Shown here: one piece after another, positions 38,601 to 50,000 of the stretch
Layout of the letters: every line of letters begins with the position of its first letter
Numbering within the stretch: position 1 is the stretch's first letter
From: Eopsaltria australis
Taxonomy: Eukaryota; Chordata; Aves; Passeriformes; Petroicidae
Direction: 5' to 3'
Length of the DNA: 64,000 nt
Assembly (NCBI GenBank): GCA_034509425.1
Contig: JAVTVJ010000566.1
Coordinates: 1,226,953 to 1,290,952, forward strand
Made by a program: the position numbers and the translations under genes
The notes under the pieces: model-generated
Told to the model about the DNA's origin: nothing
Database searches by the model: none
What the model saw: the letters and a program-made list of their open reading frames with translations, nothing else

Positions 38601-40712
38601 AAAGGGGGAATGGCAAGGGAAGAGAATGGAAAGAGAAGCAAAGATGATGTTTGGGCAGTGATCTCATCACGGAATTAGGAGGGTTTTGGTCTAGGACAGA
38701 TCTTAGCTCAGGGCAGATGCCAAAAACAAGGGCAAAACTGGGTGATGGGAACAGACACGAGTGCAGGTGAGACAAAATGAGAAGAATTTTAACACAATTT
38801 GGATATTAAATCCCAAAGACAATCACAGGCAGGACAAGGCCTGGATTTCAGGCAGGACTGACAGAACAGCAGCACAACCTCTGCAAAAAACCACCAAAAC
38901 CAGTCACAAAAACCTGCTGGGACACACCAGGAGAGAAAGGATCAACCTTTCCATAATGGCTAGAAAATCCTGGACAGAATTCCCACCTAAAGAAATCACA
39001 CAGATAACGCTGGAGGGAGAAGAGCAGGATTAACAAACAAAACCCATTAATTATAACAATGAAAAGTGACTCAAGAATAACAAGGTGCTCGAGAAACCAT
39101 CAAGAGCAAAGTGTAGATAAACACAAGTAGGGGAAAACAAGATTAATTGAGAAGTGTGGTCAAATGTGTCAAAAGCAGCTGCCACCTGCCCAAAACTGCC
39201 CAAATTCATACCCAGAAATTCCAACAGAGAAACAATTTCAATGGAAGAAAGTGAAACTGAAGAGGAAATCCAAACACAACTGAGCAGCACAATCAGCAAA
39301 TACACACAGGGAAGGAGGATAAAGCAGAAGTCAGGTGCAAAGTAGGCAAGTTTAGTTTATTTTTTATGACAGGAAGGAGAAAAGCATATTTGCCCCATGA
39401 ATGAGAATAATGAGCACGTTGTAATCAACAATTTTCTCAAATAGGCACAATGCATTTAAATTTCTTCAGCTGTGCTTGGACCAGAGCTTCTACTTGTGGA
39501 CAGAAAATTTTGTGTTGAGAAATGTTAAAATGATAAACGTGTTAAGTTCTCACTTTAGGTCATGATTTCCAAGGAGCACTGATCATTTACGCCTCAAAAA
39601 TCCTGAGAATAAGTTCAGGCTATTTGCCTAAATACCACTTTTTTCCCTTTTTTTTTTTAACGTATTTATCCCCTACTTGGGGGGTTTTTAAACCATACTT
39701 GTTATGCACGTGGAAAATGTGTTTGAACAGGCAAATCTTCAAACAGAAACAACCATTTAGCTTCTCACACAGAAAATTACCAGCTTTGGTATTTTACCTT
39801 GTGCTTTTTGCTGTCTTGTTGCACAAATCCCCCTTAACAAGGCAACATTTTAAGAAGAAAGCTGTTGGTGATTTTTGAAAGCTACCAAAGCTGAGAAATT
39901 TAAGGTGGAAAAGCCCAAGCTGACCTTGTCTTGTACCTACAAGATCACCCAGAGCATCCTCTGTGTTACACAATCTGCTGCAACTCACTATGAAACGTCT
40001 AAGCACAGAAAAGAACCGAACCAAAGCTCCCTTTTCCAACAGAAAACATCCCGGTGTCTCTGGAAACAAATTAGCAATTAACCCCTGCAATACGGAGATG
40101 CTGAGGTTATCAAAGCTACTCATTTGTAAGTAAGAAACTGAGGGTTTATGACGTGAGTGCTCTTAATTAACCGGCCCCAAAGGGCTGTACAAGCATTTTT
40201 TATCCTCTTTTAGTTACCAGGGTTATTTTATACCAGATTTGCCCCTCTCAGCAGCACTCCTGGGTGCTCATCACCTCAGCTCTGGCCCAGTTCCTGCTGC
40301 AGGGTGGGTGTAAAAGCTCCCCCATCCCACAGAGGGTTCTTGAACAGAGAAAGGAAAATATCCAAAATATCCATCCCTGCTCCTCACAGCGTGCTGGGGA
40401 TGCTGAGGATTCAGCATCAACAGTTCCAGCCCAGTCATTTAAATAATAAAACGTAAATGTACAACAGGCAGGCACAAATTCTACCAAGAGTAAACAGGTC
40501 AGATCTGTATTTTACTTGTGAATCAAAGTAGATCTTGTAACTGATCCCAAAAAGCCCCATAGCCTCATCCCAAATGTCAACACTGTAAACTGTGTATCAA
40601 TAAGAAGAGACATAGAGAATTTCAGCAAAACCCATTCCACACCAGAACTCTCACAAGTTCACAGATAGGAAAATACAAATAAAGGCCTTCAAGTCTGGAG
40701 AAGAACCTTTAA

Positions 40713-40792
40713 AAAGTTTATTACTAAGGCAGGGGATGGATATTGCTGCCCAAAGTTTATTATTAAGGCAGGAGAGGGGTATTGCTGCCCAA
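40713..40792. repeat. Tandem duplication, ~40-bp unit, two copies
   Basis: The unit aaagtttattactaaggcag, followed by ggatggatattgctgccc, is repeated with a few changes. Confidence 0.9.
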
Positions 40793-41792
40793 TTTTATTC
40801 AGTTTTGGATCTGAGGGTTCTCAGTATCACTGCCTGCAAAGTTCACCCCGGTTTCCCAGCTTGCAGTTTGTTTCTCTGTGAGGAATGCTTTTTAAACAAC
40901 TCTGTTCTAAAGTCAGAGAAAAACTAATCAGAGGAATTACCCTGCAGGAGAAATCCTGGAACTCCCGATCAGCCAAGTCCTTTTTGGTGTAATTAAAGAA
41001 ATGGCCATTATTTCTCGTTCCTGATAATCCTGAAGCACCAACACAGCAGAAGAGAAGCGAGCTGGCTTTATGGATTCTTCAGTGTCAGCGGTGCTAAACT
41101 CCCATTCATCCACTCTCAGGAGAGGGGTGCAAAGATACTAGCGTGCACTGCTTAACCCAGGGAATTAATTAATTAATTCCTTAATTCCTGCTGATCGCAT
41201 CTGGGGAACACGCAGCCAGCCCGACCCCGCACGAATAACGAACAAATAAATACAAAATATCCGCAAGCGGAACACAGAAGATGCAGCGCCAGAATCCTTC
41301 AGAGCGCCCTTGGCACTCGTTCTGGAAGGTTTCACCTCTGCCACCGAGCCGGTGCCGGGGATTTTCCCTGCAGGAAGAACACGCTGGGCGGGAGCCGAGC
41401 TGCAGGAGAGCCCCGGTGCTGGGGACACCCCCGGGCACGTCCCTGCAGGGCATTTCCATCGCGTCCCGTGGCTGGGAACCCGCGGGGCAGCCGGGGGACA
41501 GAGACCCTCCGGGGACAAGGGGAGCGGGTCCCTCCCGGGCCGGGAATGAAGAGCGGGTCCCTCCCGGCACGGAGCCCTCCCCGCCTGGATCGCGGCTCTG
41601 CCGGGAGGGCTCGGGAGGTTCCCCCGCCGCCCTCAGCGCCCGGCCCGGCGCGGCTCCGGCGGGGAAAGCCCCGCAGCGCGGAGAGCACGGCCCGGGGCAG
41701 CCCCGTCCCAGCCGGGTCCCGCCCGCCAGCGCCGCTCCCTCCGCCCCCGCGGCCACCTGTGCGCGCTGTCCCCGCGCTGTCCCCGCACTCAC

Positions 41793-41995
41793 CGGCGCTG
41801 CGGGCGCTGGCGTGGCCGCCGGGCCGGGCCGGGCCGGGCGGGGCGGCGGCGCGGAGGGCCCGGCGGCGCGGAGGGCCCGGCGGCGCGGAGGGCCCGGAGC
41901 AGGCGCGGCTCGGCGGCCCCGTGGCCCCGCTGGCTGCGCGGGCCCGCCGAGGAATCCCAGGAATGAGGGAATTCTGCGGCGAGCAGGTGGGGAGC
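41793..41995 (-). ncRNA. VGLL4: Predicted non-coding first exon of VGLL4 (5' UTR)
   Basis: The right boundary is a guess at a start site about 15-20 bp downstream of the CCAAT box, and might be elsewhere in the island. The left boundary rests on a close match to the donor consensus, GTGAGTGCG, on the minus strand. If spliced to the possible acceptor at 10672, the intron would be about 31 kb and the product would be the MLFM isoform. The segment contains three 17-bp GC repeats. No coding function is claimed. Evidence is splice-signal and position only. Confidence 0.45.
41844..41894. repeat. Three perfect 17-bp GC repeats
   Basis: The unit cggcggcgcggagggcc is repeated three times exactly, preceded by a GGGCC run (41821-41839). 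It lies within the predicted 5' UTR exon. Pure GC content makes it a candidate for copy-number variation, RNA structure, and assembly errors. Confidence 0.95.
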
Positions 41996-42008
41996 GCCGC
42001 GCGCCCCC

Positions 42009-42013
42009 ATTGG
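42009..42013 (-). promoter_or_regulatory. CCAAT box on the minus strand
   Basis: The plus-strand cattggcc reads ggCCAATg on the minus strand, a good NF-Y type core, 10 bp from the left CRE arm. The position fits a minus-strand start shortly to the left. Confidence 0.55.
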
Positions 42014-42023
42014 CCGCCCGGCG

Positions 42024-42064
42024 GTGACGTCAGCGCCTCATTACCCTAATTGCGCTGACGTCAC
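42024..42064. promoter_or_regulatory. Inverted pair of full CRE sites
   Basis: Two perfect palindromic CREs, TGACGTCA, lie at 42025-42032 and 42056-42063. They sit inside 13-base inverted arms, GTGACGTCAGCGC and GCGCTGACGTCAC, with a 15-base spacer that holds attaccctaatt. Centres are 31 bp apart, about three helical turns. CREB/ATF family proteins bind this octamer. The context is the CpG island upstream of VGLL4. Confidence 0.8.
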
Positions 42065-42200
42065 ATCCTCGCAGGTAGGGAGCGCGCGAGCCCGGCCCCG
42101 CCCCCGGGGAGGGGCTGGAGGGACTCGGGGGCGGAGGGTCGCGGGTTCGAACCCCGGGAGCGCCGGGAGCGACGCGGGGGGACAGCGCTGCTTCTCTCCC

Positions 42201-45200
42201 ACCCTGCTCCAACCCTAAACCTTTTCCTCCCTTCGCAGGAAAACAACAAAAAAAGCCACTCTGAAGAACTAAGCACTCTTCAACAGCAGAAATGTGCGAT
42301 TCGGATTAAAGCACTCTGTCTCAGCATCGTTATCCGCAGCCGCATTGAACACGCACGAGTCACGAGCAAGTGTTTCAGAGCTGCTGTCACTGCCCCAGCC
42401 CGGCTGGAGCATGGGGTCACATCCCCGTCCCCAGCTCGGTCTGACGGTGGTTGGTGTGAGCGCTTTGTCTCCTGTTCGCTGCCCGCCTGCAGCGGGGTTT
42501 CACAGCAGCCCTGCTCCCCAGGTGACTCACCCGGCCTGCCAGGCACTGCCGGCAGCCAGACTGCAGTGACAATAAAGCTCATGGTCAAAAGAACCCCTCC
42601 CCTCCCTCTGTGCGCAGGGCAGGAGCTGCACTAAATCGGAATATTCAGATTTCCGGCGGCCACAGCCATCCCGTCCTGGAAAAGCATCGCACCTGTTCTC
42701 AGCATCCCAGCACAGCCGCGGGCATCCCCATGGCACCTTCATCCCAAGTGTGCCATTTCCAGCAATTTGGGAGCGAGTCGTGCTAAAGCTTTCCCTGTTT
42801 CCAGCAATGTTATCAAATCAAGCAGCAGTTTGTGCATCTGGAAGAGTCGCTTCCCAAAGTTTCTCTCCAAGGCGCCCTGAAAAACCCGGGAATGCTGTTC
42901 CCAGCAACAGAAATGAATTCCAGAGCAGGAGAGGATATGGGAATTGCGGCACTGATCTTCTGGCGTCCACACTGAACATCAGAGTCACCAAACAGGTCCC
43001 AGAATGGGGATTGTATCCTCACGAGGGTCTGAGGTGGCCTCGGGCGGCTCTGGGAGTGCATTGCAAAGGGACAGAAAGGGACAATAAATCAACCTGAGCC
43101 CCACCAAGAGCCTTGGGGTTGCACGTTTGTGGTGGAACCTAAAATGAGGACAGAGCAGCAGAAATAGAGAGTTTGTCCATGGAATTCTGCTGATGGTATT
43201 TCTCCTGTCCAGCTCCTCCTCCCTCAGCGTGACAACAAATACACAAATACAGAAATGGCACCACAATCATCTGTGGCTGCTCAAGGAGAAGAAGCACCAA
43301 GGCACAGCAGGGTTTAGTTTAGGTGCTGAGATTGGGATTTCTGCACGAAATGGAGGGAACACAGCTCCCACACGCAGCCAGAGGTGCAGCCAGAGCAGCA
43401 GCCCAGGCAGGGGTGTGGGAGGTGGAGGGCAGGGAACGGCCCAGGATGAACCCACACACCCTGAACTTGGATTCCTTGAGAGATCCAGAGCTCTGTGCTG
43501 TCCAGTTCCCGTTTAAAAGTCCATCAGAATCATGCAAGAACAGCTGACGCTGGAGTATTTTCATATCCTTGCAAGGACAGGTCATGGGATCTCCGGGCCA
43601 CCAAAAGCTGGCCAAAAGCACATTCCAAACCTAAATTAAATCCAGATTTAGGCTCCACACGCTCAGGATATCTAATAGGAACACTTCAGTTGATAAAAAT
43701 AAAATGAAATGCATGTAGGGTCAGAACAACCATGAACATAATTTCATACACGCTACAAACTCTTCATCTATGTAACAATATAAGGTAATATTTATCATTT
43801 TTAAAAGTGATATTGAATTAATAGACTACTGGAGATTATTTTCACTACCAGCAAGTAAGAAAAGGAGTTTTATGATCTAATATTAGGGGGGAAAAAAAGC
43901 AGTCAAAATAGTAACATAAAACTTGCTTGAGAAAACAAGATACTGGACAAGAAAAATACCCTGAAACATGGAAAACAAAACCACAGGCACCGAGAGAAGA
44001 TCTGAACCAGACATATCACAGGAATTAATAGCTGCAGACTAATTACATGGCTTTTAAATATGTATCTCTGAGAAAAAAACTCTGCCACTCCTGTTTCTAA
44101 GTGCTGGAGGGAAGAGGTGGGAAGGGTTTCTTTGTTTAACCAGACAGAGCTCCTGGGATGAGGAGGAGCTTGAGAAAGGAGAGGTCAAAACAGCTTTTGA
44201 TCCTTTGGAGCTGCAATTCCAGAAGTTTTAGAAGAAGATATTTATTAAACATCTGAGGAGGCTGAGGAGCATCAGCTGGCTGGGAACAGTGACCCCGAGC
44301 AGACAGATTTCCCTCTGCAGTGAGGTGTCAACATCTGTAAAAACCGAAAAAAAAAACCAATGAAGTGCAAGTTGTCAAACGTTGGGAATCTTGGAAAACA
44401 GATCTTAAAACAGCACAGGAAAACCCTGCTGGAGCTGCTGAACTCACCACATGCTGCTCACCAGGCAAATTCACAGATTAGAAAAGCAAAACCAGTCTTG
44501 GGTGATGAGCTGTAGTTTGGTTTTGCTCGGGTGTTAAAGTTTGGTTTTCATTTAGCAGGAACTTTCTAACCCAATGGTATCAAAGGCTGTTCGCTGACTC
44601 AGATACCAGCAAAAATTTACTTTGCTGAAACTCAAAAACTGACCAAGATAGCTGAGGGTTTGTAGCTGAACTACAACAAAAGTGGGCTTTCTGCAGCCAA
44701 GGAATGGTGCATGCCACTCCTGCTCCAAATGCACATTAATCACCAAAAATTAATCCCATTCTCCACCAAGTATGGCCAGTGCAACAGAAGGTTTAACCCC
44801 TGCGTGAGGGAGCTGGGATTGTGGCTAGCTGTGGATCTCAGCTGCCTCAGGACAACGTTTTAAGACTTTTTTGTGGGTATTTTTTCAGTATAGAGGCTGG
44901 AAAGGACCTGAAACCAGAAGGAAAAACCCATAATTCTAGCAAATGCAGTTGCAGTTTGCAGGGAGATCCCATGGCCCAGTCCTACAGACCCTACTCAACC
45001 ATTGATCTGTAATTATTATTGAAATTGTCTGACATCTGTTCCACGACCAACCAAGAAAATAAAGCATTTCCAATGTAACAAGAGCTTCTTACTGCCATCA
45101 CAATTTTCAAACATTAACAATACAGATGCTCCTTTTCCAGCAGCCAGGAATGCCTGAAGTTCCCTGGAGTCTGCAGAGGAGCCCAAACTCTGCACGGAAA

Positions 45201-46796
45201 TGATGAAGTTGGTGCCAAAAGCAGACATTTTCTCCGAGCTATCACAAAGGCCATGATTTGTCACAGGTTTAACGAGGTGTGGCAGTGCTCTGCCATCTCT
45301 GTCAGCCCAATTACAGTGCCTGCTTCCATCCATCCACACCTTCTTTAATAAAACAGGTGAATTTTACACCAAATGACAGCAGCTCTTAAAATCAACCTCC
45401 AAGCACGTTTTATCACACACAAATTACGTGGCCTCAGAAGCAAAAATCTTTTCAGCACTGTTAATCTCTGAATCTAAAACTTTTCCTTGCAAAAATCCAC
45501 CTTCATCTGCACTGCCTTACATAAAAACACACCCAGAATTCAAAACACATCAGATTGCATTTTTTTAAAGACAGTTTATTATTTCATTATACCACAATGT
45601 GTTAAATTGCAGCAATTCCAGCCAGACAAGTTGATCCCAACTGTGAGCTGATGGAGATGGTAATTTATTACCTGCTTCAAGACAAAGCTTGCCCTCTTGG
45701 TAATTGTCTGCCCCATCATCCCAGGGAAGATGAAAAGAGACAGAATAATTTCAGTTGGAGCAGGGTCAGAGCAGCAGCATCATCTTCAAGCCAACAATGA
45801 GATACTTTCAGACTCCAACAGAACACGAACACCACTAACTCTGCTCTTTCAGAACATTTAACCACAGGTGCTTTCTGCTGGCTTTGTTCTAGAAAAGATT
45901 TTGCCCCATGGAGGTTCCCATAAGATGAAGAAAGACAACACAGCTGGAAAAAAAATTAAATACAAAAGGAGCGTCGGATTAACAAATTAAAATCAACCCC
46001 TGGTCACAACCCACTGGTTTAATTTGTTAAGGTCTTGTTCAACACTGATAAAAAGACCACAAATGGTTCACAGCAGAACTCCAAATGGCAAATTTAGTGT
46101 AAAGGAAAGGTCACTATAGTCAGTGATCCACAGCTGAAGGTGAATATTCAGAGTATTCTTTATTATCCTCTTTTTTCTTATGCAGTAAACATCCATACAA
46201 CAGATTTAACTCCCCGTTTTATTTGTATCCTATCTCTCACACAGGAACAGATGAACTTTAGTCCATGTGGCATCATTGGAACAGGCTGCAGCTCAAGAAG
46301 AGATGCAAAATGATTGTCAAACTTTCCACATTAATTCATGGTAAGCTACACAATTTACATACATTTGCAGGCTGCAAGAAAAGGTTCTTTGGTCACCAGA
46401 ATTTCTTCTAAACCAGAGGTCACTGGACAGAAGGAACTGGCACCAAAGGATGCCTAAAACCCTTTGGAATATCCATCCATCCATCAGCTCAGGGATGTGT
46501 CAGGGAATCACTCTGGAGAAACTGAGCTCAGTCACATTTGCTGGATGTAAACACCCAACCTGATTTTCCCCCTGTTCCCGTGGGCCAACTTTGTAGTTCT
46601 TACAACCTGATCCTGCTAATTACTGAGGATTTAGGGTTCTACCTGACCAGGGCTTCCTAGATTGAGGTCAGTTATCCCATCAGGACAAGGGGATTCTCTC
46701 CTCAGCTTTCCAGCTGTGCCCTTTCCAGGGTTTTTTCCAAATGGCTCATGGGCTGGAGTTGAGCTCATGCTCCCAGGGAACAGGGACAGGAGGTGA
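42201..46796. other. Intergenic region between VGLL4 and TAMM41, left part
   Basis: No gene recognised. The first ~1 kb is moderately GC-rich and may hold proximal regulatory DNA. Beyond it the sequence is AT-rich with scattered short open frames on both strands, none like a known protein. Transcription units on the plus strand starting at the CpG island are possible but have no sequence support. Confidence 0.55.
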
Positions 46797-47033
46797 GGGA
46801 ATGGCCTCAGGCTGTGCCAGGGGAGGCTCAGGTTGGACATCAGCAGGAATTTCCCCATGGAAAAGGTGGTGGGGCCTTGGCAGGGGCTGCCCAAGGAGAT
46901 TTGGAGTGGCCAAAGAATTCCTGGATGTGGCACTCAGAGCTCTGGGCTGGGGACAAGGTGGGCATTGGGCACAGCCTGCACTCGGTGGTCTGGGAGGGCT
47001 TTTCCCACCTGAATTATCCTATGATTGTCTGAT
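46797..47033 (+). mobile_element. CR1 LINE 3' end, sense on plus strand
   Basis: Starts gagggaatggcctcaggctg, followed by tgccaggggaggctcaggtt and ggacatcagcaggaatttcc. It continues with a ggggctgcccaaggaga block. It ends in the family-like tcccacctgaattatcctat and gattgtctg, where the usual 'attctatgattctatga' is partly decayed. It is a 5'-truncated and diverged copy, of the same subregion as the copy at 4127-4368. Confidence 0.88.
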
Positions 47034-50000
47034 ACATATAACACCAATTTTCAATTCTATACTGGAAAGGGAATCCTGCTAAAATCAGTCACAGAGAAAC
47101 AAACAAGCAACAGAGGAGACATCCTTTAAACAACAAAGCCAAAGCAAAATAAACCAGACCTTTGCTTTAAACGCAGCCGTGCGAGTACAACCCTTAAATA
47201 TAAACCCTTAAATATAATCCACTTAAAAATGCTGCAAGAATTTAAAGTGCAGTGATGGATTTCATCATCTACTGTGGTCTGCAGGGAACACATTCACCTT
47301 CAAATTGCCAAAGTGCTGCTGACTCAGTCTCCTCCTTGGCAAAAATCTAATGCAGGGATGCAGGGGCAGAGTGAACAGGGGTGTGCAGAATGAGCACAAC
47401 CTCGCCATCCCCAGACTTGGGAGGAAACGAGGGGAAAGAAAGAGAGAAAAAAGAGATTGTCTAAAATTTCTTGTGCAAATAATTTGGTTTTTAAAAGCCT
47501 TGCCCCAGGCTGTAAAGCCAAAGCACAGTGACAGCATCGTGAGGCAGAGGTTGGGAGCTGCTGTGTGTCAGCCCTTCTTGAAGCATCCAAGGAAGGGAAA
47601 AACTTCTTGGCTCTCACTGCTGTTCAGGGAGTGAGCCAAACATCTCACCACTGCTGAGAGCGAGACAACTCGAGGGTGGCAATGTTAAAAGAAAAAACCA
47701 AAACCACAAACAAAACCGAAAAAAAACCCCACTGAATGCTCCCCTGTCATGCTTCACTATGAATTTTAAAATAGGTTTGGAGAAGCTTTGGCAGGAGGCA
47801 GAGATTAAGCAAATAATCACTGTGTGGGAGCACAACTTTTCAGATTTACCAAGCGCACCACAGAGCTAAACAGATCCCATGTAGAGAAGGAATACAAATT
47901 AATTCAATAACGAGATGTTTTGCTGTTTACTTGGCTTATTTAATTGAGTAGGGAGGGTATCTTAAATATCAGGTTCAAGGCTTTCAAAGGAGGTCTCAGT
48001 ACAACAACGGGAAGTGAAGGAACCAAAACACAGAGTGTTATGATCAGTTTTTGGGTTGTTTTGCTTTTAAAGACAGCTCCTTGGGGCTGCAAACTCCTCA
48101 AAATCAAATTTATTCAAATTTAAAGGCAGGAAGAACCCTCTGCACCCACTACACTTGCACAGATTTTCAGGCAGATCAGAGTGTTGTCTGTGCAGCTCAA
48201 AACCTTCCATTCCTCAGAAAAAAATTGTGTAGAACCATCCAAATAGTTCCCAGCATTGCTGGAAAGGATTTAGCAGAATGTTGGATTATGAAGGCAAAAA
48301 TGACATGAAGTTCTTAGACTAAAAATGTAACTAAAAGATTTGGAGCTTGCATGAATAATTTCAGAATGTAAAATCTGAAGCTTCCTCTTCATGGAGTAAA
48401 ACTTAATCAATTTCTAAACATTTCTGATTGCACCAGGCTGAGCAAGAGGTTAAAACATGCAGGAGTAATGTGATTACTGCCTCTCCCTAAGGCACTCATT
48501 AAATTCAGGATCAGTTAGCAACTGTGGTGGAGATTTTTATCTAGAAAAACAGGTAAATAAGATTACTGCAAAACTTTGTGAAACCACACTATCAAAAGTG
48601 ACGGAGGAGCCGTTGATTCAAACAAAAAACATACCAGAAAATAACTGTGTGGAGGTAATTTCTCTTCTTGCTGCAGCAGGGAATACAAAGAAAATTAATT
48701 TTCCACACAGACTAAGTGGCCAGCAGAGTGACTCTGAAAATGAAGAATACTTTGTCCTCTCTCAACACCTTACCCTTGGAGAGCTATCAGACACACACTG
48801 ACCTGATATTCTGACCTTCAAAGCATATTTCAACTTCAATTCTATTTTTAAATTAATTGCTGGGAAAAGGCATGAGTCACAACCCTGCTCGGATCCCCCT
48901 GCACTGGACACTCACCAAGGGCTGGGTTTATTCTGAATTTTCCCAAGTCAGAGCAGGCTCTTGCTTTACCACCTCAGTGTGAAGAACAAGGTTCAGTTCC
49001 CTCGGCCACTCAGGAATTCTGACCTCTGTATCCATCTGACCTTCCCAATTTTGGCACAGGTGTTTGTTGCAAACATCAGGAAGCTCAGGGATGCTGCAAA
49101 GTGTTTGTGGCAGAAAGGGCTTCCAGCTCAGTTCTGCTGCCCATGGGCACCTTCTTTATGCTCAGGCTGCAGCACTGACTCTGATCTGCTGGCAATGATG
49201 GTCAAAAAAACACAAAGAGAAGGCTCAGGGAAGCTCATCTGGGAAATACAGGCTCTGCATTTAGAGATACAGGTGGAATTTGAAGGATCCCACCTGGATA
49301 AACTCCCTGCTCCAACACTTGGAAAAAGGAGAAGTGTGCAAGCGATGAGGAACATGTCACACATGTGCTGATGGAGCCTGTGTGCTTCAGCCTTGTGCCC
49401 TCCCCAAACCGGGTTTAGGAACAGCCAAATGATTATATATCCAGTCAAATGTTTGATTTTTTGATTTCCCCTCCTTCCTGTGTGATCCAGCTCATTCCCT
49501 CTGAGCAGGAGGCTGCTCCACACTCCACTGGCACTGTGGATGTCAGAGCAGTGAGGCAGCTGCTGACTCACCTACACAAACCCTCAGGAGTTTGATTGGG
49601 TCCAGGCTCCTCGTTACAAAGAAGACTTTTAAGACATCAGAAATAAATCATCTGCCTGGTTGCCTTTAATGAAAGCTCTGTTACACAGGAAAAAGGGGGA
49701 GGGAGCATGAAACAATATCCAAGGTGGAACAGCCGAGCCAGAAAAGAGGGATGTCTGAGGAACAGAATGAAAGACTCGAGAATTAAGTCAAGAAGAGAAA
49801 CAATAAAGTATGGAAATGGAGCAGGAAGGTAAAAACAGGAAAGTTACAAATGGAATGAAAGGCTGAAGTGATTTGTTTTGGTGAAAGAACAACCACACCT
49901 CATTAGGACAAAGAGGCAGTAACATATTCCCATGTCCCAACTTCCCGTGCAACAATCCTCAGCTATTTTAGTGGATTACAGCTGTACGGGCAGAAGAAAT

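Larger units (their letters stand above)
31116..41280 (-). other. VGLL4: Probable VGLL4 5' intron, right part
   Basis: Apart from the LTR relic and the tandem duplications listed separately, this is AT-rich sequence with no recognisable gene. Its right end leads into the CpG island. Low-complexity patches include A-rich/AC-rich stretches at about 37638-37720. A run of attaatt repeats lies at 41163-41179. Confidence 0.55.
41300..42200 (-). promoter_or_regulatory. VGLL4: CpG island, likely upstream VGLL4 promoter
   Basis: A sharp GC- and CpG-rich block. On the minus strand, promoter-like elements appear in order. There are paired CRE sites (42024-42064), then a CCAAT box (42013-42009) followed by a GGGGCG stretch. 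Next comes a GC-rich segment ending in a strong donor, GCCG before GTGAGT, at 41793/41792. This suggests a minus-strand non-coding first exon. VGLL4 is the only minus-strand gene whose 5' side faces it. Plus-strand or bidirectional transcription cannot be excluded. The long open frames on both strands (up to about 248 codons) overlap each other and end at the island edge; I treat them as GC-bias artefacts. Confidence 0.8.

Noticed and set aside
41181..42049. Open frames of 193-248 codons in the second CpG island
   Set aside because: Both strands and several frames are open at once, composition is Gly/Ala/Pro/Arg as expected from GC bias, and no family is recognised.
42138..42158. tRNA B-box-like sequence GGGTTCGAACCC
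   Set aside because: The T-loop core is present, but there is no A box at the right distance and no cloverleaf upstream. It is likely a chance palindrome in GC-rich DNA.
48961..49371. 136-codon plus-strand open frame in the intergenic region
   Set aside because: No family resemblance and an overlapping 147-codon frame on the other strand. It looks like a chance frame in GC-richer DNA.
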